DNA from: Thermacetogenium sp. UBA4966
Lineage (GTDB): Bacteria; Bacillota; DSM-12270; Thermacetogeniales; Thermacetogeniaceae
DNA: 64,000 bases
NCBI GenBank assembly: GCA_002397275.1
Contig: DHAA01000113.1
Coordinates: 5,391 to 69,390 of the forward strand
Direction: 5' to 3'
In this document: piece after piece, positions 54,016-63,976 of the stretch
How the letters are laid out: every line of letters begins with the position of its first letter
Numbering within the stretch: position 1 is the stretch's first letter
Position numbers and translations under genes: made by a program
Notes under the pieces: generated by a model
Seen by the model: the letters and a program-made list of their open reading frames with translations, nothing else
What the model was told of the DNA's origin: nothing
Databases searched by the model: none

Positions 54016-57000
54016 TTATAGCGAGCGTCTTTTCCTCATCAGCAGATAGGCGGCGGCTAGTATCCCCGCGCCGCAGATGAGCGACCAGATGGCCATGGAT
54101 GACCTATCTCCGGTAGCGGGGCTTTTTGTTTCCTCTTTTTCTCTTTCATTGCCGATTTCAATTTTTTGGCCGATTTTTTTCTGCGTCAGGAAATAATCGG
54201 ATAGGTGAGTGAGGGTAAAGCTGACATAGCCGTCCTTTACCGTTAACCCTGTTGCGAAATCTTCCGCCCGTTTTGTTTTTTTATTGAAATAATACAGGTT
54301 TAACTGATCGCCGTCTTTGTATTTTTCTCCCACGTACACTTTTATTAATGCCGGCGCCGGCAGTTTCCCTTCGTAGGTGAAGGAGAGATAGACGCTGTTT
54401 GCATCCCCGGCCAGCTTGTCGATGGCCGCTTTGTTGTCGGTCGTAAAGGAGATCTTCAAGTCGATGTCGTCCATAGTAGTGCCTACTTTACCGCCGTCAA
54501 AGGTCCAGCTGTATAATACCTTGCCGTTCTCTTTCTTGACGAAGGTTACCTTTTTGCCGGAATCTTTTATGGCTTGCAGAACAGTTTTGCTTAGCCCAGA
54601 GGATTTGCCTAATTCAATGGAAACTATTTTCTCTGTTGATGATTTGATTTTCTCGACTACAACTTTCTCCTCTTCTGCTATTAACTGAGCGTTGGTTTTG
54701 ATCTTGTCCAGCTGGGCTTTGGCTGCCGCTAAGGCGCTGTTCACCGCGTCAACATCCGCCGCTTTGCCGATGGCGGCTTTTCCTTTGGTGATGGCTGCCG
54801 CCAGTTCGGCCTTTTGAGCTTCACGGTAGTCAGCAGGCTTCTTATAATTGTCAAGCTCGTTCTTAGCTGCTTTCTTCACTGCTGCTATGTCTTTTACTGC
54901 TGCCGCATAAGCCGCTTCTGCCGCTTTCAAGTCAGCTTCATTGGTGACCAGAATTTGCCGGTCTTCATTCAACAGATCGAACGCCCGGCGGGCCGCTTCG
55001 ATCCTCTCCCTGCAGGCGTCGCCGGCATCCACTTGGCCGATGGCCTCGATCAGCTGAATGACCGCGGTGGCTGCTTCCTGATTGGCTTTCGCTATTGCAC
55101 ACTGCCAGGCGAGTACCGGATAACCGCCGTTGATCTGATAGGTGTCCGCGGCGTAGGCGTCGCCCAGCGTCGTGGCCAGAGCCTTCATCTGATCGGCGGT
55201 TTTGCTTACAGTGGCGTCAGGGGCCGTTTCGCCGGAGGCGAAGTAGCCTATTCCATGCAAGGCGCCGCTTTTGAGGTAGTAATTGCCCTCACTGCTCTCG
55301 TCTGAGGCCCAGAAACCGGCAACCGAGCCGACGCGGGTTTGCGCGGGGTCGGCCGAGCAGCTTATTGAACCGATGTTATAGCAGTTTGTAATTTTGGTTT
55401 TCTGGACATACCCGGCGATACCGCCGATTCCGGTGTCGGCGTCGCTCTTTTTACCCAGGACAGTCCCCGTGTTATAGCAACTGGCGACAGGTTTTTGAGC
55501 GTACCCGGTAATGCCGCCGACATTGTTTCTATGCGCGCTCACAGCGCCTTTATTCACGCACAGGGTGAGGGAAATACCGCTTTTGGTCCCGGCGTTGGCG
55601 CCTGTGATGCCGCCGACCCTGTCGTCGCCAACAACCTGGCCATAGTTGATGCACTTCTGCAGATAAGTGGTGCTGGTCGCTTGTCCGCAGATACCACCGA
55701 CATACTGCGTGCCGCCGACGGAACCTTTATTGGAACAATTCTGAATCACACTGGACCCCGAGGCGTTGCCGGCTATGCCTCCACTGTTCACCGTGCCCTG
55801 GACTGCCGCCGTATTCACACAATTATCAATTGTAGAATACATGGCAATGCCCGCGATACCGCCGGTACAGTAATTAGTTCCATTCACCTGCCCGGACACG
55901 GTCAGGTTTTTGATGGTTGCATATTTGACATAGCCGAACAATCCTTGATAAAAATCCTCGCTGTTGATATTTAACCCAAAGACCTGATGCCCGTCGCCGT
56001 CAAAAGTACCGGAGTAAACGACATTCATATCGATGCCGATCGGCGACCACGGGGCGCCGTCCAAATCTATGTCGCCCGTTAAGCGGCCTTTGAGATCAGC
56101 GACGCCCTTAACGTTAACTTGTTCGGCGAACCAAAACAGATCGTCCGCCTCGGCAAGCAAATAAAAGCCATTGCGACACTGCGGTTCTTGTTGCCCGGGC
56201 CCCGGCGCGCCCGGTGTGATTGTCAGCGTAATCGTCTGTTTATCCGGCAGGTAATTAGGATTAGTCAGCGTCAAACTATACTCGCCGGGTTCGGTAAGCG
56301 CTCCTGTGGCAAAGTAATTCGCTTTGATCGTCAATCTGCCCGGTTCACTCCGGTCCAGATAGGATTCCGTAATAGATTTTCCATCAATCGCCGCCTCAAT
56401 TTCCGCCTGATAGGCCTGGGTTGGATCGTCAAAGGTCAGCATAATATCTTTGTACATGGGATAAGCGGCCGCTATCTTTAGTTGCGGCGCCATTCCCTTG
56501 AGCGATCCTTCTACCGTGCGTGTGGCGTAATTAGGCGCCTTAACGATCAAAGTATGTTTACCTGTCGTGGCAAACAGCTCCTTGCCGAGGGTGATTGTTT
56601 TGTTTTCATTATTGATCCGGTATTGATCGGCAGCGAGATCTTTGGAGGCGCCGTCCGGATACCGTATAGTGACGTTTGAAATATTAGCGGTCCAGGCGCC
56701 CCATTCCGCTGCAGTTACACTATCTATGGCTGTAAAGACAACATTTTCACCGAGGAAACCGTCGCCGGAATCCCTTTGAAAAGAGGGAGCGGTTTGGTAA
56801 TAGTACATTATCTGCGGGCCCTGGTCGTCATACCCCTCGCGGACCGTGCGCGTATAATATATAACCGGATCGGCAGCCAGATCTCTGTCCGTCACATCAA
56901 TTGTAAACGGTTCCGCATACGTTGTCTGCGCGGAATGTTCTTTGGGGTCTGTTCCGTCATTGTAATAGATGGTTGCGCCATCCGTGGGGCTGGTCAGGGT

Positions 57001-57951
57001 CACCGTCAGCAATCTTTTGCCGCCGTCTTCAGTTAGTTGATATGAAGGGACTGCCGCGGGCACGGTTCCCTTGGACTTGACATCGGGCAGGTTTTCCATC
57101 CTCAGTCTGATGGCATAGATCCATTTGAAGTTCTCGCTGGCAGTACGCTTTCCTTTCATGAACTGCTCGTAAGAAGTCGGGATATAGAGGGTTAAAGCCT
57201 TGTCCGTACCCAAGGCATCCCGCAGGCAACCCCTGACGACGCCGTCGTTGTCGTCGACATATTTCCCAATGCCGTCACTCGTCTCGTCATGATACATCAG
57301 GACTCTGCCGCTGTTCGAATACGGAGAGAGGATGACCGGCATGTCGTCGCCTTCATCCCAAGCCTGCTCTTTATAGGACTTTGTCCCGGGGTCCAGATCC
57401 TCAATATAATCGACTTCCCAGGTCTTAAGGTCGCCTTCGTCGACATCCTCGTAGTATTTTTTCCAACCCTCATAAAGGCCTGTCACGAATTTTCGCTCGA
57501 CACCGTTCAGATTTTTAGCGGTGTATCTTCGTATCCAAAGTCTTTCGCTGTCGTCGGCCATGAAGGACATTATGTCTTTTCCTGCGTAAGTCAGCGTACC
57601 CATTTCAGGGAGATTATTTGCCAGATAGCTGTTCAGGTAATCGATCAATTCATCTGTGGTAAAGCCCTCTGCTTCGGCATAGCCGGTGGTCGGGAAATTG
57701 TCGGTATAGGAAAATCCGTAGTTTTGGCCGTTGGGCATTGGATGAGATAGGGCTTCAATCTCCTCGATCGGCGCCGCCTTCACCAGAATATCCTTCTCGT
57801 CCGCGTTGGTGACATAAAAGAATACCGTCTTCGCCGCCTGCGCATCCACAGTTTTCGCCAAGACATAGGCAGCCGGTATAAGGCACAGGAATAAGGTCAA
57901 TACCAGCAGCCAAACCGATTTCTTGTTAAAGTTAAACTTTTTTTTCGTCAT
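54016..57951 (-). CDS. Giant surface protein with GLUG and FIVAR-like repeats, paralogue A
   Basis: 1311 aa from the ATG at 57951 (AGGAGGGG just before it). Parts in order: signal peptide (1-about 35), a 250-residue N-terminal domain, a beta-domain of the CHB_HEX type (TVTLTSPTDGATIYYNDG, about 310-390), two Ig-like modules resembling DUF1533/Shr-like haem-protein-interacting domains (about 420-590), GLUG repeats (about 660-860), one FIVAR-like helical module (about 1025-1097), a terminal beta-domain, and a sortase-like tail SPATGD + hydrophobic stretch + RKRR. It is co-linear with its paralogue at 58076. Presumably wall-anchored. Confidence 0.82.
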   Translation of the reverse strand: MTKKKFNFNKKSVWLLVLTLFLCLIPAAYVLAKTVDAQAAKTVFFYVTNADEKDILVKAAPIEEIEALSHPMPNGQNYGFSYTDNFPTTGYAEAEGFTTDELIDYLNSYLANNLPEMGTLTYAGKDIMSFMADDSERLWIRRYTAKNLNGVERKFVTGLYEGWKKYYEDVDEGDLKTWEVDYIEDLDPGTKSYKEQAWDEGDDMPVILSPYSNSGRVLMYHDETSDGIGKYVDDNDGVVRGCLRDALGTDKALTLYIPTSYEQFMKGKRTASENFKWIYAIRLRMENLPDVKSKGTVPAAVPSYQLTEDGGKRLLTVTLTSPTDGATIYYNDGTDPKEHSAQTTYAEPFTIDVTDRDLAADPVIYYTRTVREGYDDQGPQIMYYYQTAPSFQRDSGDGFLGENVVFTAIDSVTAAEWGAWTANISNVTIRYPDGASKDLAADQYRINNENKTITLGKELFATTGKHTLIVKAPNYATRTVEGSLKGMAPQLKIAAAYPMYKDIMLTFDDPTQAYQAEIEAAIDGKSITESYLDRSEPGRLTIKANYFATGALTEPGEYSLTLTNPNYLPDKQTITLTITPGAPGPGQQEPQCRNGFYLLAEADDLFWFAEQVNVKGVADLKGRLTGDIDLDGAPWSPIGIDMNVVYSGTFDGDGHQVFGLNINSEDFYQGLFGYVKYATIKNLTVSGQVNGTNYCTGGIAGIAMYSTIDNCVNTAAVQGTVNSGGIAGNASGSSVIQNCSNKGSVGGTQYVGGICGQATSTTYLQKCINYGQVVGDDRVGGITGANAGTKSGISLTLCVNKGAVSAHRNNVGGITGYAQKPVASCYNTGTVLGKKSDADTGIGGIAGYVQKTKITNCYNIGSISCSADPAQTRVGSVAGFWASDESSEGNYYLKSGALHGIGYFASGETAPDATVSKTADQMKALATTLGDAYAADTYQINGGYPVLAWQCAIAKANQEAATAVIQLIEAIGQVDAGDACRERIEAARRAFDLLNEDRQILVTNEADLKAAEAAYAAAVKDIAAVKKAAKNELDNYKKPADYREAQKAELAAAITKGKAAIGKAADVDAVNSALAAAKAQLDKIKTNAQLIAEEEKVVVEKIKSSTEKIVSIELGKSSGLSKTVLQAIKDSGKKVTFVKKENGKVLYSWTFDGGKVGTTMDDIDLKISFTTDNKAAIDKLAGDANSVYLSFTYEGKLPAPALIKVYVGEKYKDGDQLNLYYFNKKTKRAEDFATGLTVKDGYVSFTLTHLSDYFLTQKKIGQKIEIGNEREKEETKSPATGDRSSMAIWSLICGAGILAAAYLLMRKRRSL

Positions 57952-58075
57952 ATACCCCCCTCCTAATTGAACCAAGAACCAAAGGCGCCTGCAGGAGTCT
58001 CCTGGGCGGAAAGTAATGGGTGAAACGGGAAAGGAACAACCCCTGTAGATTGTTCCTTCCTTATCCACCGTTAAT

Positions 58076-61000
58076 CTACGATGTGCGTTTTCTCCTGAGC
58101 AGGTATGCGGCGCTTACTAAACCGGCGCCGCAGATCAACGGCCAGATGGCCGCTGATGATCTGTCACCGGTAGCGGCGCCGTTTTCTTTTCCGTCGCTGA
58201 TTCCATTTTGGCCGATTTTATTTGCTGTTAGGAAGTAATCCGACATGTGAATTAGGGTAAAGCTCACATAGCCGTCCTTCACCGTTAACCCTGCGGCGAT
58301 CTCTTCCGCCTGCTTTGTTTTTTCGTTGAAATAGTACAGGTTTAATGTATCGCCGTCTTTGTATTTGTCCCCAACATACACCGTTATCCGCACCGGCGCC
58401 GGCAGTTCCCCTTGATAGGCAAAGGAGAGATAGAGGCTGTTTTTATCCCCGGCCAGTTTGTCGATGGCGGCTTTATTTTCCGTTGTAAAGGAGATATTCA
58501 AGTCGATGTCCTGGATTGTGTCTGTGTCCCCTAATTCACTGCCGTCGAAGGTCCAGCTGTACAGTGCTCTGCCGTTCTCTTTTTTGACGAAGGTTACCTC
58601 TTTGCCGGAGTCTTTTATGGCTTGCAGAACAGTTTTGCTCAGCCCGGAAGATTCTCCTAATTCAATGGAAATTGTTTTCTCTGTTGATGATTTGATTTTA
58701 TTTACTACAGCTTTCTCCTCTTCTGCTATTAACTGGGCGTTGGTTTTGATCTTGTCCAGCTCGGTTTTAGCTGTTGCCAGTGCGCTGTCCACCGCGTCGA
58801 TATCTGCGGCGTTGTCGATAGCTGTCTTTCCTGCGGTGATGGCGTCTGCCAGTTCAGTTTTTTGAGCATCGCGGTAATCGGAAGCATTCTTATAGCTGTC
58901 GAGTTCGTTTTTAGCTGTGATTTTAGCAGCGGCCAGCTCTTCGGCGGTCAGCTGGGCGTTGGTTTTGATCTTGTCTATGGCAGCTTTGGCAGCTGCCATG
59001 GCGCTGTTCACAGCGTCGATATCTGCAGCGGAGTCGATGGCGGCCTTACCTGTATTGATGGCCGCCGTCAGTTCAGCCTTTTGAGCATCGCGGTAGTCTG
59101 CGGGGTTTTTGTAACTGTCTAATTCACCCTTGGCTGCGGTTTTTGCCGCGGCCAGCTCTTCTTCTGTCAGCTGGGCATCGGTTTTGATCTTGTCCAGTCC
59201 GGCTTTGGCAGCTGCCATGGCGCTGTTCACAGCGTCGATATCTGCAGCGGAGTCGATGGCGGCCTTACCTGTATTGATGGCCGCCGTCAGTTCGGCCTTT
59301 TGAGCATCGCGGTAATCAGCGGGGTTCTTGTAGCTGTCTAATTCACCCTTGGCTGCGGTTTTAGCATCCGACAGTTCTTTTACTGCTGTTTCATAGGCCG
59401 CTTCTGCCGCTGTCAAAGCATCTTTATTGGAGACCAGCTTTTGCTGAACTTCAGTCAATCGATCAAACGCTTGGCGGGCTGCTTCGATTCTCTCCCTGCA
59501 GGCGTCGCCGGCATCTACCTTACCGATTGTGCTGATTTGGAGAATGACCGCATTAGCAGCTGTCTGATTTTCTGAAGCTACCGTCGATTGCCAGGCGAGT
59601 ACCGGATAGCCGCCGTTGATCTGATAAGTGTCCGCGGCGTAGGCATCGCCTAACGCCGGGGCCAGAGACTTCATTTCGTCGATCGTTTTGCTTTCAGTGG
59701 CGTCCGGCGCCTGCTCGTTGTATGTGCAGTAGCCTATTCCGTTCAGAGTATCGTTTTTCAGGTAGTAATTGCCGGCGCTGCTGTAGTTGGAGAGCCAGAA
59801 ACCGACGAACGAACCGATGCGGGTTGTTGCATCGCTCGCAGAGCACCTTACCGAACCGATGTTATAGCAGTTTGTGACCTGGGTGTTGGCAACATACCCG
59901 GCGATACCGCCGATGCCGGTGGCGGAATCGCTTTTTTTGCCCAGGATAGTTCCTGTGTTATAGCAGCTGCTAACAGGTTCTTGAACATACCCGGAAATGC
60001 CGCCGACATTGTTTTCCTCCGCGCTCACATCGCCCTTATTAACGCACAGGATGACCGAAATACCGTCTTTTATCCCCGCGTTGGCTCCTGTGATGCCGCC
60101 GACCCGGTCGTTGCCGCTGATCATGCCGTAGTTGATGCAGTTACGCAGATAAGTGGTGCTGGCGGACTGTCCGCAGATACCGCCCACAAACTGTGTGCCG
60201 CTGATGGTTCCCTCATTGGAGCAATTCTCTATCACGCTGTTTCTAGTGGCGTTGCCGGCTATGCCTCCGCTGTCCACCGTACCCTGAACGGTCGCCTTAT
60301 TCACGCAATTGGCAATCGTGGTGCCTGAGGCTGTGCCTACGATGCCTCCCGTCCATCCTGCTCCGTTCACCTGTCCGGAAACCGTCAGATTTTTGATAAC
60401 CGCATCTTTGGCCTGACCGAATAATCCCTGATGGTTATTCTGACTGTTTACTTTTAAGCCGATGATCTGATGTCCGTCGCCGTCGAAAACCCCGGAGTAA
60501 ACAATCGACGTGCTGATGCCGATAGGCGTCCATAGAGCATTATTTAAATTAATGTTGTTCGTTAAACGGGCATCAATATCTTTAATACCCTTAGCATTGA
60601 CCTGCTTGGCAAACCAGAACAGATCGTCCGCGTCGGTGAGCAGATAAACGCCGTCCTTGTTTTCCGGCGCTTTACCGGCTGTTTCCGGTGTGATCTTCAG
60701 CTGAAGCGTCTGATCTTTCGGCAGATAATTGGTATTGCTCAGCACTAAAGTATACTCGCCCGGTTCTTTGATCGCCCCGCCGGCGAAGTAACTCGCTTTG
60801 ATTGTCAGCTTACCCGCTTCACTACGATCCAGATAGTCGGCGGAAACGGTTTTTCCATCGATTTTTCCAGTAATTTTTTCCTGGTAAGCCTGGGTCGGGT
60901 CATCAAAGGTCAGCACGATATCCTCATACAGCGGATAGCCTCCTGCAGCCGTCTTGATCTCGGGGGCGGCGCCCTTCATCGTTCGTGTAGTTGTGCGTGT

Positions 61001-62416
61001 GGCGTAGCCGTTGGCCTCGATGGTCAAGGGATGATTGCCTGTCGTCTGGAACAGGTCCTTATTGACGATGATTGTCTTGTTTTCATTATTGATCTGGTAT
61101 TGACCGGCAGCGAGGTCCTTGGTTGTTTTGTCCGGATACCCTAAAGTTATCTTTGTTATCTGGGCTGTCCAGGCGCTCCATTCCTCCGCAGTCACGTTAG
61201 CGTTAGCCGTGAAGACGACGTCTTCCCCGAGCGGGCTGCCTCCGGAAACGTTTTGAAACATGGGCGATGCCAGATAATACTGCATGGTTTGTAAGCCTTT
61301 ATCGTCATACCCCTCACGCACAGTGCGTGTATAATATTTGATCGGATTGGCAGACAGGTCTTTGCCGGTCACGTCGATGGTGAACGGATCCTCATACTTG
61401 GTCTGCGCGGAACGTTCGGCGGGGTTTGTTCCGTCATTGTAATAGATCGCCGCATCATCAGTGGGGCTGGTCAGTGTTACTGTCAATAATGTTCTGCCGT
61501 CGGCCTCTTTTAACTCATACGAGGGTACGGCCGCTTCTACCGTGCCTTTGGATTTAGCCGCAGGCAGGTTTTCCATCTTCAGCTTAATCGCGTAGATCCA
61601 TTTGAAGTTCTCGCTGGCGGTGCGGGTTCCTTTCATGAACTGTTCGTAAGAAGTCGGGATATAGAGGGTTATAGCCTTGTCCGTACCCAAGGTATTCCTT
61701 AGACAGCCTCTGATAACATTACCGTTTTGAACAACATAATCCAGGATGCCGTCGCTTGTCTCCGACACATTTGTCGTTGTTCTGCCGCTGTCGGACAGCG
61801 TGGAGAGAAGAGCCGGCATGACCTCGCCGTCAGACCAAGCCTGTTCTTTATATGTCTTTGTATCAGGATCTAGATCTTCAACATCATCAACTTCCCAGGT
61901 CTGGTCATCACCTTGTTGCAACGGAGCGTCGTAGTAGCGCTGCCAGCCTTCATAAAGGCCCGGCACATATCTTCGCTCAACGCCGTTCAGTTTCGCGGCC
62001 GTGTAGGAGCGAGTATAATTTGTGCCGCTGTCGTCCGCCATGAAATACAATCGGTCGTTTCCCTGATAGGTCAGCGTACCCATCTTATAGCCGGCATTCT
62101 GATTCAGATAAGCGATTAACTCATCTGTCGTAAAACCCAGCGCTTCACCATAGCCGGTGGTCGGCAAATTGTCCGTATAGGAAAATCCGTAATTCGGACC
62201 GCCGTCGGACATGGGATGCGATAGGTTTCTGATTTCATCAATAGGCGCTGCCTTCACCAAAACGTCCTTATTGTCCGCGTCGGCGACGTAAAAAAATACC
62301 GTCTCCGCCTCCTGCGCCTCCACTGTTTTCGCCAAGACGTAGGCGGCCGGAGCAAGGCAGAGAATGGAGCACAATAGCAACAACCAAACCAATTTTTTGT
62401 TAAACTTTTGTTTCAT
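58076..62416 (-). CDS. Giant surface protein with GLUG and three FIVAR-like repeats, paralogue B
   Basis: 1446 aa from the ATG at 62416 (AGGAGGG 5 nt away; another ATG at 62419). The same architecture as the gene at 54016 over its whole length, with strong similarity in every domain. The main difference is three 73-residue FIVAR-like modules (about 1015-1236) where A has one. The sorting tail is GAATGD, hydrophobic, RRKR. The N-terminal domain (about 32-290) is distantly like SUOX-fold molybdopterin-binding proteins by pattern only. The two genes come from a tandem duplication. Confidence 0.82.
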   Translation of the reverse strand: MKQKFNKKLVWLLLLCSILCLAPAAYVLAKTVEAQEAETVFFYVADADNKDVLVKAAPIDEIRNLSHPMSDGGPNYGFSYTDNLPTTGYGEALGFTTDELIAYLNQNAGYKMGTLTYQGNDRLYFMADDSGTNYTRSYTAAKLNGVERRYVPGLYEGWQRYYDAPLQQGDDQTWEVDDVEDLDPDTKTYKEQAWSDGEVMPALLSTLSDSGRTTTNVSETSDGILDYVVQNGNVIRGCLRNTLGTDKAITLYIPTSYEQFMKGTRTASENFKWIYAIKLKMENLPAAKSKGTVEAAVPSYELKEADGRTLLTVTLTSPTDDAAIYYNDGTNPAERSAQTKYEDPFTIDVTGKDLSANPIKYYTRTVREGYDDKGLQTMQYYLASPMFQNVSGGSPLGEDVVFTANANVTAEEWSAWTAQITKITLGYPDKTTKDLAAGQYQINNENKTIIVNKDLFQTTGNHPLTIEANGYATRTTTRTMKGAAPEIKTAAGGYPLYEDIVLTFDDPTQAYQEKITGKIDGKTVSADYLDRSEAGKLTIKASYFAGGAIKEPGEYTLVLSNTNYLPKDQTLQLKITPETAGKAPENKDGVYLLTDADDLFWFAKQVNAKGIKDIDARLTNNINLNNALWTPIGISTSIVYSGVFDGDGHQIIGLKVNSQNNHQGLFGQAKDAVIKNLTVSGQVNGAGWTGGIVGTASGTTIANCVNKATVQGTVDSGGIAGNATRNSVIENCSNEGTISGTQFVGGICGQSASTTYLRNCINYGMISGNDRVGGITGANAGIKDGISVILCVNKGDVSAEENNVGGISGYVQEPVSSCYNTGTILGKKSDSATGIGGIAGYVANTQVTNCYNIGSVRCSASDATTRIGSFVGFWLSNYSSAGNYYLKNDTLNGIGYCTYNEQAPDATESKTIDEMKSLAPALGDAYAADTYQINGGYPVLAWQSTVASENQTAANAVILQISTIGKVDAGDACRERIEAARQAFDRLTEVQQKLVSNKDALTAAEAAYETAVKELSDAKTAAKGELDSYKNPADYRDAQKAELTAAINTGKAAIDSAADIDAVNSAMAAAKAGLDKIKTDAQLTEEELAAAKTAAKGELDSYKNPADYRDAQKAELTAAINTGKAAIDSAADIDAVNSAMAAAKAAIDKIKTNAQLTAEELAAAKITAKNELDSYKNASDYRDAQKTELADAITAGKTAIDNAADIDAVDSALATAKTELDKIKTNAQLIAEEEKAVVNKIKSSTEKTISIELGESSGLSKTVLQAIKDSGKEVTFVKKENGRALYSWTFDGSELGDTDTIQDIDLNISFTTENKAAIDKLAGDKNSLYLSFAYQGELPAPVRITVYVGDKYKDGDTLNLYYFNEKTKQAEEIAAGLTVKDGYVSFTLIHMSDYFLTANKIGQNGISDGKENGAATGDRSSAAIWPLICGAGLVSAAYLLRRKRTS
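58709..59370 (-). repeat. Three tandem 219-bp coding repeats (73 aa each)
   Basis: The units are in the gene at 58076. The two upstream ones are nearly identical in DNA: gctgccatggcgctgttcac begins at 58992 and again at 59211, exactly 219 bases apart, and the match continues through most of the unit. The third (58713-58930) has drifted. This points to a recent expansion in whole codons. Confidence 0.85.
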
Positions 62417-62501
62417 CATGACCCTCCTAAAATATACTAAACCTACATTGTTCCTACGATCCATCCCTTACTGCATATGGATTTGAAAAGATACCGCTGC
62501 A

Positions 62502-62990
62502 TCACACAGCCATAAACTTGATCTCGGTCACCATGCGGATCCATTTGCTTGACTCTGCTCCCGGAATCACCACTCGGAGCGGCGCTTCCTGTCCGGAAAG
62601 CGGCTCTTTACCGTTGGCTAAAGATAAAATTATGTCGTATTTCGTTAAATCTTGTGTCCCAAGGGTGATCGTGTAGCCGTCTTTTGCTCTGAAAACAACT
62701 TTCTTGAAATCGGTTTGCTTTTTGCCGTATTGCTTCACAAATGTGTCCAGAGTAGGGCCGATGCCGCTAACCGTGCCGGCTTTCTGAGTTTTTCCCGTTG
62801 CCGTCTGCGATTCGCAGTCGAACTTGGCAAGTTCTCCCGGTGTTACTGTGAAATCTTCGGAGCGCAGGCCGGTGATGCGGATCTCTTCGTCTTCATATGC
62901 AGACAGATCAGCCTTAATCGAGGGAGAACACCCGGCTGCAATCCCTGCGGCTAAGCAAATGATCAATAAGACGCATACTTTTGTCCTCAT
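62502..62990 (-). CDS. Small lipoprotein, SUOX/molybdopterin-binding-fold-like
   Basis: 162 aa. Signal peptide with lipobox AAGC, the anchored Cys at 21. The mature part (ITGLRSEDFTVTPGELAKFD, then APLRVVIPGAESSKWIRMV) follows the pattern of small proteins annotated as oxidoreductase molybdopterin-binding domain, though the cofactor Cys is not evident. It lies between DUF2149 and the giant surface genes. Its role may be structural, such as a cell-surface docking partner. Confidence 0.7.
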   Translation of the reverse strand: MRTKVCVLLIICLAAGIAAGCSPSIKADLSAYEDEEIRITGLRSEDFTVTPGELAKFDCESQTATGKTQKAGTVSGIGPTLDTFVKQYGKKQTDFKKVVFRAKDGYTITLGTQDLTKYDIILSLANGKEPLSGQEAPLRVVIPGAESSKWIRMVTEIKFMAV

Positions 62991-63021
62991 AGAACCTTGT
63001 TCTTCACCCCCTTATCCCGGA

Positions 63022-63351
63022 TTATTTTTCTGTGAATAAATAGGCCTCGCCGGTGTCGGGATCAACGTAAATTATCCCTCGGCCCATCTCCTTGAGCTGT
63101 TCTGTGTCCACCGCTTTGTCGGAATCGACCTCTCCCACTCCCTCCAGCTTTTCTTTTGCCCCGGGCCCGCTATTGCCTGCTGTCTGCTCACTGCCGATAT
63201 CGAGGTTCCAATTGATTACCAGCGCCAGCATGGCGCCCACGGCGAGAACAAGCATGCAGTCGGCAAGATTCACCAGACCCTCTATGGGATTGACATCAGG
63301 TTCATTGCGCCTTTGACGCAGTCTCGAATGGTTCAGACGGCTTCCCAACAC
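63022..63351 (-). CDS. DUF2149 protein (ExbD-like partner)
   Basis: 109 aa; GTG at 63351, overlapping the ExbB-like gene by 50 bases. A short basic N-terminus, one membrane helix in VNLADCMLVLAVGAMLALVI, an outside linker and a C-terminal IYVDPDTGEAYLF. DUF2149 proteins occur beside MotA/TolQ/ExbB channels, so this protein is probably the single-span ExbD-like partner; the Asp in the helix (LADCM) fits the proton-carrying residue. Confidence 0.78.
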   Translation of the reverse strand: MLGSRLNHSRLRQRRNEPDVNPIEGLVNLADCMLVLAVGAMLALVINWNLDIGSEQTAGNSGPGAKEKLEGVGEVDSDKAVDTEQLKEMGRGIIYVDPDTGEAYLFTEK

Positions 63352-63976
63352 CTTCTTTTTCCACCTCCAGCACGCATTCCATCACAGCTTCCAATGCCGA
63401 CATGTAATTTCCGTACCAGCTCTTGCGGATGGCGGAGACCACGAGAGCGATCGCCGCGCTGAGCAGGCCCATAATAGTTGAATCAAAGGCGACGAGCATA
63501 GACATCGACAGGGTGTAGGTATCCCCCTGGCCCATGGCGATGAGACCGGGTCCGAGCGGTATCAATGTTCCCAGTAGGCCGAGCATGGGGCCTAATTTGG
63601 CAACGAGGTCGGATATTTTCACAATGCGGTCATAGTGATCCTGCTCTTCAGTGATCAGCCTCACTGCCAGCGCTTCCCGCGTGATATCCGTTAACTCGGG
63701 ATGCCTTGTCACTTCAATCAGAGCCCGCCTTTGTCTTTTCAGCAAGCCGCTGCACCGAATGCATTCGTCTACCGGCGCCTCTCCGCTGTGCAGTTTGTCA
63801 AACAACTGCGGCAGCTTAACCTTCAGCCGTCTGTGTTCCGTGAAATATTCGGCGAGGAGTGTTCCCGCTAGCACTACTGCTATCGCGATCAGCAACAGAA
63901 GCACTATAGTGGACGGTACAGATAAGGATTGGGCGATCGTGTGCATCACTTGACTTAACTGCTCTTTTGTTAACAT
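63302..63976 (-). CDS. MotA/TolQ/ExbB-family proton channel
   Basis: 224 aa; ATG at 63976 after AAGGAG, so complete. One membrane helix near the N-terminus (about 24-44), a cytoplasmic section, then two helices: KLGPMLGLLGTLIPLGPGL, typical of the ExbB/TolQ pore, and AFDSTIMGLLSAAIALVVSA. It uses the proton or sodium gradient to drive work on an outer component. First gene of the operon that carries DUF2149, a lipoprotein and two surface proteins. Confidence 0.87.
   Translation of the reverse strand: MLTKEQLSQVMHTIAQSLSVPSTIVLLLLIAIAVVLAGTLLAEYFTEHRRLKVKLPQLFDKLHSGEAPVDECIRCSGLLKRQRRALIEVTRHPELTDITREALAVRLITEEQDHYDRIVKISDLVAKLGPMLGLLGTLIPLGPGLIAMGQGDTYTLSMSMLVAFDSTIMGLLSAAIALVVSAIRKSWYGNYMSALEAVMECVLEVEKEGVGKPSEPFETASKAQ

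Noticed and set aside
54814..55974. Plus-strand frames of 159-163 residues within the surface-protein gene
   Set aside because: Antisense to a well-supported repeat protein, with no ribosome sites.
58709..59370. CRISPR-like direct repeats
   Set aside because: The 219-bp units are in-frame coding repeats without spacers, and no cas gene is present.
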